Source: Macrophomina tecta (taxonomy: Eukaryota > Ascomycota > Dothideomycetes > Botryosphaeriales > Botryosphaeriaceae). Taken from it: DNA of 64,000 nt. The position numbers and the translations under genes are program-made. Shown here piece after piece: positions 57,701 to 64,000 of the stretch. The notes under the pieces were generated by a model. It had not been told where the DNA came from. It did not search any database and worked only from the letters and a program-made list of their open reading frames with translations. Where the stretch lies: positions 3,038,001 to 3,102,000 of the forward strand of contig JAKSGN010000002.1 in assembly GCA_024180945.1 (NCBI GenBank), in the 5' to 3' direction. Numbering within the stretch: position 1 is the first letter of the stretch; each line of letters starts with the position of its first letter.

Positions 57701-58608
57701 AAGGCCCGTCCCTCAATTCTCGCTCCCCATCTGCAGTTCGTCGCCGCATGAGCAAACTCCTCGACGTACCAGGCGGCGTCCCCGGCCCCCCACCAAACGA
57801 ACTCTCGCGCGCACCCGTCGAGCGCAAATACAACGGTCCTCCATCTAGTCGCCCCACGCCCCAACGCCACTGGAGCATCACCGACCAAGAAACCCAACAC
57901 CGCGCCTCAGCAGGCCCGCATGCCCGTGCATCCTCCGCCACCGCCGCCGCCATCGCCAACATTGCCGCAAAGCGCACTGACATCGCCCGAATCGAAGCCC
58001 TCCTCCTTTGCTCCGGCATCAAAGCCGCCGAGATTGCCCGCCGCGCCCACGCCGTCCAACCGACGCCCTATCCCTTCCTCACCCGCGCTGCCGACACGGC
58101 CCGCCATAACGACCCCTCCAACGCGCAGATCGAGAAGCATACCAGCCTCATCCCAACCATCGCCCGCAAGGAGGAACACGTCCTCGCAGCCCGCATCCTC
58201 GCGTCCGACCTCGAGGCCAGCTCTGCCCGCTTAGTCTCCTCACTCGAGTGCTTCCGTACGGAACGCATTCGCGCGCTGCATCAGCGATGCGAGAGTCTGA
58301 GAATTGAGCTGGGCGATAAATTGACGCCGCGGTGTCATGCATGTGCGGATGATGCGGATGCATTTACGCGCGAGGTCACGAGCGGCGCGACTTTGGCAGT
58401 GAAGGCGGTGACTGATCGGGTGGATGCGATGGTGAGAGCTAGAAGGAGACGGATGAGGTGGGTCAGGCGCCTCGGGTGGATGATGCTCGAGTGGTGCGTA
58501 TTGGGCGTGATGTGGTGGGTATGGTTGGTTGTGGTGATTGTGCGGTTTGGATTGGGTGCTGTAAGGGGCATCATCAGGGGGGTGAGGTGGTTTTTGTGGT
58601 TGGATTAA
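54718..58608 (+). CDS. Large disordered protein with a C-terminal membrane tail; family not recognised
   Basis: Single-exon 1,296-residue protein. The ATG at 54718 begins MASAISTPPSD and is the first start clear of the divergent RRN9 leader; the frame is open from 54442. Most of the chain is Ser/Arg/Pro-rich with dense basic and acidic clusters. There are a few ordered-looking segments: LARAEKARTYVELGAEYRRLLQCLPPF, LGRPYNPLQFIRNRKLRARERRK and DWFTLPSEFLADAVWLEQD, spaced like a conserved fungal module. Near the end a helical part (DIARIEALLLCSGIKAAEIA) precedes RRLGWMMLEWCVLGVMWWVW and LVVVIVRFGLGAVRGII, two hydrophobic segments close to the C-terminus. This suggests a tail-anchored or hairpin-anchored protein with a long cytosolic domain, perhaps on ER or nuclear envelope. 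I cannot name the family. Confidence 0.75.
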   Translation: MASAISTPPSDPRHSTSSQPSQSSSVTLHSAHDPHHHERTESSSSKRRKLLQRVEASSQPAHTSADGSAGSQGLLGADLAERDRRRRLPRKPGGFLLDAALPTSRARRRSRDVGTDEKEKRSASRHQSKSPSSYDGSRRTYSRGSSSRSRPLNGDTDVGLPGNGHAPEGNGARTPESRQDRAQAMRDLGILADATNEHGDDSGMPANAGIDPTQIIHMALNLSESRKRNLGHGQLVAPSIPRTRRAASAGMGIPNTPMQGSFYDYGIGGSLKQHLQQQRRVSRNMSPGGRLSTPGSRHVSVSSPNALLDHNMGPQHSYTFSAATLARAEKARTYVELGAEYRRLLQCLPPFKPDAESSYTFSAFSNPGSPGVELKRTISRTGPEPLGRPYNPLQFIRNRKLRARERRKLEPDVTEFEDVDRVRTWIDDVEEATLKQNYRQEDNVRLPPFPTDPMLHSGHEHHSVDSKRPSILLGKQKRPRMDWFTLPSEFLADAVWLEQDSHKTLIEDRNGNRIMPPPRSASMANPRTSKEGTRPSLDRRRMSTAGSMAGGGPFSEPRSNYSSEAESHRGRKKRHFLHNHKEDSPDRGKRLGWISRGRSSSSSGLSSTDDDVSERRKKLDRRLSTQDENIGPLERHMKSLLEDDNRVANGLSPILSSPEKHWGGGQTKSSVPRRMLSETESEADGGSKAAAKRATKRLTLAADKPAESRPSLDGLDSSAPNTPLSKTFSFGASSPPSRMASPDRHKSMRSKLPFFRSDGTAKGTRIDATDFAVDPLSNEQPNGELVEHGRVSIDQPGRSNSVVRPGLLRSHKTTDSLSSLASIQEERGGRERREGKEKEPSSAVTRFFKDVGREGSKARRFIFKKDKPPEEAEGSSDDGERSSTSDTDDEVMSRSVVKRRPAPASRTGTDTGLSDASDLSDRRQRYELPTFRSAASQAQERDPSAAPSEGRRGRRRPSRFDRLAPLRLDTTISRSSSPGVIQVHQMPNITRAHSEGPSLNSRSPSAVRRRMSKLLDVPGGVPGPPPNELSRAPVERKYNGPPSSRPTPQRHWSITDQETQHRASAGPHARASSATAAAIANIAAKRTDIARIEALLLCSGIKAAEIARRAHAVQPTPYPFLTRAADTARHNDPSNAQIEKHTSLIPTIARKEEHVLAARILASDLEASSARLVSSLECFRTERIRALHQRCESLRIELGDKLTPRCHACADDADAFTREVTSGATLAVKAVTDRVDAMVRARRRRMRWVRRLGWMMLEWCVLGVMWWVWLVVVIVRFGLGAVRGIIRGVRWFLWLD

Positions 58609-60393
58609 GGGGTTCGTCTCTCTTTTGTCTCTCTTTCCTTTTCGTTTCTGTTTTGAGATTGTTATTCTGCTTGTAGAACACGTTTGGAGAGTGGGATGGG
58701 ATTCCCTTGTTGAGTATACCCCGTGGGTAGTAGAGTTACTGTTGTTCTTTTTTGATTTGCTTTCCTCTCCTTTACCCTTTCCTTGTCTTGGTCTGGTGTG
58801 CCTTTTAAGCGTGGCGTTAGAAGGACTGTTTTTGTGTCAGGATTAAACAGTCACCCCAATATAGTCGTAGTATTGAGGCGATCTTCATCTGGGTGGATTA
58901 GTGAGGATGGGACGTCCAAGATTGAAAAGGTCGTTTTGGAAAATCAAGACGCGGTCAAATTAAACGTGCTGACTTTCCCGCCTTGCGTTTAGCTTTTTTA
59001 CTCCTTAAGATTGTACTGGCATAAATTATACACCCTTGCCCGTGATTTGATCTTCAAAGTCTCTGCTCGAACGCTTCTGAACATTGGTCCGACCTCGATT
59101 TCTAAGGACCAACCATTTGGCATGTGCGATTCGAGCAAATAGAGCGGTCTGAAAATAATATCTGGGTATGCAAAAACTTTTGAGACGCCCACAGACCTCC
59201 GGCAAGACGATCTTAGCTGGCGTCCTAGGGCTTGTACTTCTGGGGCTTGTACTTCTTCTGGACGGGTTTCTATGGGAATAAAGCTGCAGGAGCTGAATAA
59301 CAGCGTCAACTCGATAGGAGCAGTTTCATAATTTGAAAATACCTTACAGCCTCTTCACATATATTTCAGATCTGAGTTACGGGCTGTTTTTAATGTCTCG
59401 TCTTAGAAGAAATGGTGTCAAATATCCCCACACCTATTTCTTCGTTGGCCACATTAGTGGGCGGAAATCACCACCATCTTTTCTGGCTCGGTACGATTAT
59501 TTGTGAGGCCGAAGATAATGACGTCTTAAGAGCTGGGAAAACTTGGCACGCCATTTATCACAGTACCTTTAATTAACCAGTGCATCTGGTTGGGTACAGG
59601 CCAGCGTTCCGCTCTGGTTTTGTGTTTCATGTAGCCGAAAAGTAATCGCAGCCATAACACTCTTCACAGATCCTGCGAGTGTTCCCAAGAAGCGGCTCGT
59701 ACTGAAGGTGTGTCTTAGTTCCATCATGTTTCCTTACTATACCTTTTCAGTCTGTCCAGAACGGCTTGGGCTTTAGGGGTATTGCGATCAGAGCGATTAC
59801 GTTTTCACTCAGGTGGTTCTATCATAGCCCCAGAATCACAGAGGAATCCGATGAAAGATAATTTGAAAGCCACGATGACTACGAAGTAGAGTGGGAAGTG
59901 CGGCATCCCCTCTGGTGGCACCTTGCCATCAAGGGGAACAGAGCCGCTGTCTAACTGTTGATTGTTGACGCCATCGACTCCAGCACTGCCACAGGGTACC
60001 GTGAAAGCAGGGATGTCACGGTTTAGTCCCAATGGTACTCACCAATACCAATATATTGGCAACCCTCAAACATAGCCACTCAACCAGAACCAAACCGCAA
60101 CAATGAGTCATCAGTAGACTAGATAGCGCTATAAATAAAGCCAGAGAACGCACCAATAGCTCATCAGCGATTCGTTTACATTCCCTTTCTCGACCGTATA
60201 AGCCTACTTGTTCCTTTTATTCTCACAAGGGATGTCGAACGTTGCAATGTGTAACGAGCGGGCCTCTGCCTCTAAGGATCCAAACACCAAAGAGGGAGAA
60301 AACCTGTCGAAGGGGTTTTCCTTAAGTGGGTACAAGAAGAGGGTGAGAGCAAGTCGAACACGTAATAGGACTAAGCACTACGTGCGAAGGCCG
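58609..60393. other. Intergenic region before the retroelement
   Basis: No supported gene. Composition shifts from GC-balanced to AT-richer toward 60.4 kb. Frames of 60-100 codons show no features. Confidence 0.5.
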
Positions 60394-60849
60394 TGTTACT
60401 AACAATATGCGAATTGTTATTAAAGTTAACCACGGAGGTCAAAGCTATCTAAGAAGTATAGTTTATATACGAGTAGAAGAGCGTCTATAATCTAGTATTA
60501 ATTCTATTAATCTATCTCTGGGGAAGACAGATTATAGAGATTAAAGAGGGTTAATTTATTTAATCTATACTTACCTAGGCGAGAGTATATAGATTAATAC
60601 TTAGCGTTACGTATTTTACGTAACTCTCTCTATAAATCTTTCTATGGCGCGTATCTACGCCCCGCTTTATTTCCTTATTCTACCTATCCTATAGAGGCTA
60701 CGCCGTAATACTATTCCCTCTTTTAGGGTTCTTCGGCCCGAAGAATTCTATAGCTTAGTAGGTATAAAGTCCTCGTATACCCGTATTTCCCGGTCGTACG
60801 CGTTATATACTAACGATAGCTAGAACTACTACTAATTCTACTAAGCGTT

Positions 60850-61352
60850 AACGAATCCTAGCGGAATCTATTTTATATAAACGTCGAGAGATGCCTTCTT
60901 CTTATAGCGCGTATTGGTTATCGGGTTCTAAGTATTTTATAAGCGTAGACTCCGGGAAGTGTAGTCGTTATCTATAAAAGAATCGCAAGTACGACCTAAT
61001 AGTAATATATAGAAAGTATAGGTTTCTTCTCTTCTAGTAGTTTCTCTAGCTAACTTACGTAGGGGATAAGATACACGTAGAGATAGAACGACTAGAGAGA
61101 TAGCTAGAGAAGACGAAAGATACTAAAATAGCAATGCACGCCTATATACGGCGGTTACGCAAGCAGCTAAGTTTAATAAATAAAAAGTATAAGAAGATAT
61201 TTAATCGCGAGCTAGCGTCTATTAAGGAGCTAGAAAGACTCGAAAAGAAAAATCGCGATAGGCGACGTATAGCTAGCGAGGATATACTAACTCTAAAACG
61301 TTCTTCGAGTTCTTCTATTATTAAGCCGTCCTCGAGTTCTAGGAATCTATAG
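60850..61352 (+). pseudogene. Antisense ORF relic in the retroelement (former CxxC-type knuckle and coiled coil)
   Basis: On the plus strand, opposite to pol, one frame reads SGKCSRYL-stop-KNRKYD near 60951-60995 and then, after a few stops, DKIHVEIERLER and the intact end 61134-61352 (MHAYIRRLRKQLSLINKKY, LASIKELERLEKKN, ending in a Ser-rich tail). Two Tyr codons (TAT, TAC) in the first part are one G-to-A change from Cys (TGT, TGC), so the ancestor probably read SG-x-C-x2-C-x6-C. The form, a short Cys knuckle followed by a basic coiled coil, is one I recall from repeated fungal ORFs near retroelements. The surviving 72-codon piece is not expected to be functional. Confidence 0.55.
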
Positions 61353-61638
61353 CCGAATTTAATAGCTAGAATTACGTTTTCGTTTAGAGCTAAGTTATAG
61401 ATAAATTCGTTCTTCTAGAGCGACCCCGTTTCCGCGGGAGGTTAGAATTCTAGCGATAGAACTCTATAATAAGGTCTAGATATATATTATTTTTTAGTAC
61501 CTACTAGTTATCTTTATTTCCATAACCTTTCTATTTAACGAGATATTTAAGCTAACGACTAAACTATTTATAGTCTAGAATCTTCTTGACTAGGTACTAG
61601 TCTTCTTTAGCGTTAGGGTTTTCCGGTATAATCTCTTT

Positions 61639-61869
61639 CTAAGTTTCTAGAATAGTGGCGTTTTCTAGTACTAGCTCGAGTATCGCTACGTAAAAGATAA
61701 AATTTATTCGTAAGTTAGATAACTTAAGTCGATACGTAACTTCTCTAAGTTTTTCTATAATTTCGAATAGATCGATTTTCTTAAAATTTAATTTATCGCT
61801 CGGTCGCTTTAATTTAATATTTTTTATAAGAAGGTATACTTTATCCCCTCTTTTAAGATTTAGTACCAC
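61639..61869 (-). pseudogene. Integrase C-terminal domain relic (gypsy pol)
   Basis: This 76-codon open piece reads LKRGDKVYLLIKNIKLKRPS, then KLNFKKIDLFEIIEKL, VTYRLKL and FYVAILELVLEN. It follows the pattern of the Ty3/gypsy integrase C-terminal (GPY/F-like) domain, in which a GDKVxL start is followed by KNIKTxRPSxKLD, a GPF-like turn, AYRL-L and a FHVSLLEP-like end. Substitutions such as LFE for GPF and YVAILE for HVSLLE are typical of mutational decay. Confidence 0.75.
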
Positions 61870-62949
61870 CTAGTACCGTCTATTATAGTATTTAGATATT
61901 ATAATTCGTACGTATTTAAGGTCGAGACTAATAGCTTTATATAATTCTCTTAGCTACTTAGCCTTAAGAACGCCTTTCTAGGCTAATTTTCTACTTAGAA
62001 TAGCTTCTCTATACGCGTCTAGTTTAAACCTATAGTTAATAAAGAACGGGGATACGTTAGTTAACTCTTATTTAGCGCTATTATAGAAGAATTATACTAT
62101 AGGTAGCTATATAGCCTAGTTATTCTATAGATAGTTAATATAATAGCGAAGATACTATTTAAGAGTCTAGTTTATCTATTCTATCTAGCCGTTAGTTTAC
62201 GCGTATACCGTTATAGAGAGTTTATTCTTTGCTCTAAGCTAGCGTATAAGCGTTTACTAAAATTCTAATCTTATTAGCTTATCTCTATCTAAGACTAATA
62301 CTTTCAGTATTCTATAATCCGCGAAGATATATCGGAGAAACGTATAGGCTAGCTATTCTATATTTAATACCTCGAGGTAGGATAAGAAGTATACGTACTT
62401 CATAAGTCTATTAACGAAGACTAGAATTAAGTCGAACTTAATCCCTATAAGCGAATTTCTAGACTTTAGTAGCTTTATAATAAAGTCTAGCGTAACCTAT
62501 TATTATAGTTATTCTAGTACTTCTAGGGGTTATAAATATCCGTATAGAGTGTATATCGCGGCTTTACTCCGGATATAAAGGTCGTATTACGAGACTATAT
62601 ACTAGACCGTCTTTCGTAATCCCGAAAAGTAAAAGTTTTGCGTAATTCTCTTAGTTATTCTATCGATGCCCTAATATTTATACGCGGGTGCTACGTATAT
62701 ATCTTTAATAAGTACTTCTTATAGTCTTATCGGGATATAGATTAATTCTTTAAAGAGAAGTATTTCTTTTCTATTTTAAGTAATACGCGGGTCGTTCTTA
62801 AGCACTAAAAGTTTCTATATAAAGAAGTCCTAAGTATATACTTCTCGAATTCTCTAATACTACGGGTTTAACTCGATACGAAGTATTAGAAAAGACTATC
62901 TAGCGAAAATAAGCGATCTATTACTTATCTACTATAATACTATAGATTA

Positions 62950-64000
62950 CGGCTCGATTCTTTCTTTTATATAGTCTACCCTTCTACTAAGCGCGTTAGC
63001 GGTGGCGTTATCTATACCTTTTCTATACGTAATTTTAAAATTATAGAATACTAATTCTTATAACTAGCGAATCTATCGTCGGTTTAATTTCTTAGTTATA
63101 GTAAAGCGCATAAGATTCTAATAGTCGTAATATACTATTATCTACTAGTCGGCTTCTTCTAGGTAGTATCTCTAGTACTTAAATACTAAAATAATAGCTA
63201 AGAGCTTCTTATCGTAAGTATTATAGTTAAGCTCTACCGGGGTAAACTTTCTTAAGTAGAACGCGATTAAATACTATCTACCTTTATCGTTAGGCTAGCT
63301 AAGATATACTCCTAGAGCGAATTCTAACGTATTAGTCTCTACTTCGATTAGTTTATCAGAATTATATATTTCTAAGACGGGTGCTTCGTAAAATATTCTC
63401 TTTAGCAAATTAAAGGCTTACTACTAATCGTCTCTCTATTAGAAGCTATACTTCTTCTAAATAAGTCGTATTAAGGATTTCGTAACCTTTAAGTAGTTCT
63501 AGATAAACTTTCTATAGAAATTCGCGAATCTAAAAAAGGACTATACTTTCTTAATCGTCTTTAATACTAGCTATTTCTTAATAGAGTCTAGTTTTAAGTC
63601 GTCTATACTAATATATCTAGGGATAATAATAAAGCCTAAGAATTCTATTCTTTATACGTGCTATTCGCACTTCTCTAGTACGATAGATAGATTTTTTACT
63701 TAGAGGGTTTCTAGAATCTTTCTAATATACTTCTTATATTTCTCGAGTATTTCTAAAAAGATAAGAATATCGTTAAGGTAAGCTATATAAAAGATATCTA
63801 AGTAGTCGCATAGTATATCATTAATAAGATTCTAGAAGGTTACTAGCGCGTTAATAAGCCCGAATAGTATAACTATATACTCGTAGAGTTCTAGTCTTAT
63901 ATAAAAGGCTATCTTCTACTCTTCCTCTTCTTTAATTTTAACTAAGTAATATTTGTCCCGGAGATCTAGCTTCGTAAAGTACTTTACATTTTCTAACTTA
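62950..64000 (-). pseudogene. Reverse transcriptase / RNase H relic (gypsy pol)
   Basis: Minus-strand translations from the window edge leftward give RT motifs (FTKLDLRDKYYLVKIKEEEE-stop-KIAFYIR, YEYIVILFGLINALVTF), then FRFANFYRKFI-stop-NYLKV, then AFNLLKRIFYEAPVLEI, then an RNase H-like YYDYxNLMRFTITKKLNRR. Stops interrupt the chain at Trp and Gln/Lys positions, as expected for RIP decay. Confidence 0.8.

Larger units (their letters stand above)
60394..64000 (-). mobile_element. RIP-degraded Ty3/gypsy LTR retrotransposon, cut by the window edge
   Basis: From about 60394 the sequence is extremely AT-rich with dense TA and CTAG words. Minus-strand translations still show pol in order: reverse transcriptase at the right edge (KYFTKLDLRDKYYLVKI, then LFGLINALVTF), the connection FxxFYRKFI segment near 63500-63540, RNase H near 63060-63200 (VYYDYxNLMRF), and the integrase C-terminus at 61639-61869. 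Stop codons fall where Trp is expected (the EW of the RT motif reads E-stop), as C-to-T/G-to-A mutation would give. The left boundary near TGTTACTAACAA at 60394 could be an LTR end (TG start), but I cannot pair it with another copy here. The element continues beyond 64000. Confidence 0.85.

Overview
This window looks like nuclear DNA of a filamentous ascomycete (Pezizomycotina; a Dothideomycetes-type genome is my guess, not proven). The reasons are GC-rich genes with short GT-AG introns (mostly 50-160 nt), a Zn2Cys6 regulator with a fungal transcription-factor domain, fungal families (GH17-But2, Rrn9, Dur3, a DUF7587-like domain), two intron-bearing tRNA genes, and AT-rich blocks where repeats have decayed by C-to-T/G-to-A change as expected from RIP.

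Layout, left to right. 1-9.9 kb: an MFS transporter (+), tRNA-Asn (+), a secreted GH17 glucanase with a But2 C-terminal domain (-), a 2.2-kb gene-poor gap, and COX10 heme O synthase (-). 9.9-11.6 kb: a decayed repeat island. 11.6-25.6 kb: a class III aminotransferase (-) divergent from a Zn2Cys6 regulator (+), the urea permease DUR3 (+) behind a promoter rich in GATA sites, a coiled-coil protein that may be Atg28 (-), and a secreted alpha-carbonic anhydrase (+). 25.6-27.8 kb: a gene-free stretch with long T runs.

27.8-40.1 kb: a WD40 protein of the WDR6/Rtt10 type (-) sharing a 159-bp promoter with SPT5 (+), then a frameshifted lipocalin-like relic (-), then a large protein (+) with an ART-like domain. 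40.7-49.8 kb: a run of minus-strand genes: mitochondrial dihydroorotate dehydrogenase, tRNA-Gly, threonine synthase, a PAP2-family membrane protein and a CCC1/VIT1-type transporter. 50.9-58.6 kb: a frame-broken membrane-protein locus (+), RRN9 (-), and divergent from it a 1,296-residue disordered protein with a C-terminal membrane tail (+). 60.4-64.0 kb: a heavily mutated Ty3/gypsy retrotransposon (-) carrying an antisense ORF relic, cut by the window edge.

Most genes are ordinary housekeeping: pyrimidine and threonine synthesis, heme A assembly, transcription elongation, Pol I initiation, tRNA modification, urea and iron transport. No secondary-metabolite cluster or obvious new multi-gene system is present. 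The least explained items are the ART-like protein (37984-40134), the two hidden frame-broken loci (35.6-36.3 kb and 50.9-51.6 kb), and the antisense ORF in the retroelement. Exon boundaries were derived by hand from splice consensus and reading-frame continuity.
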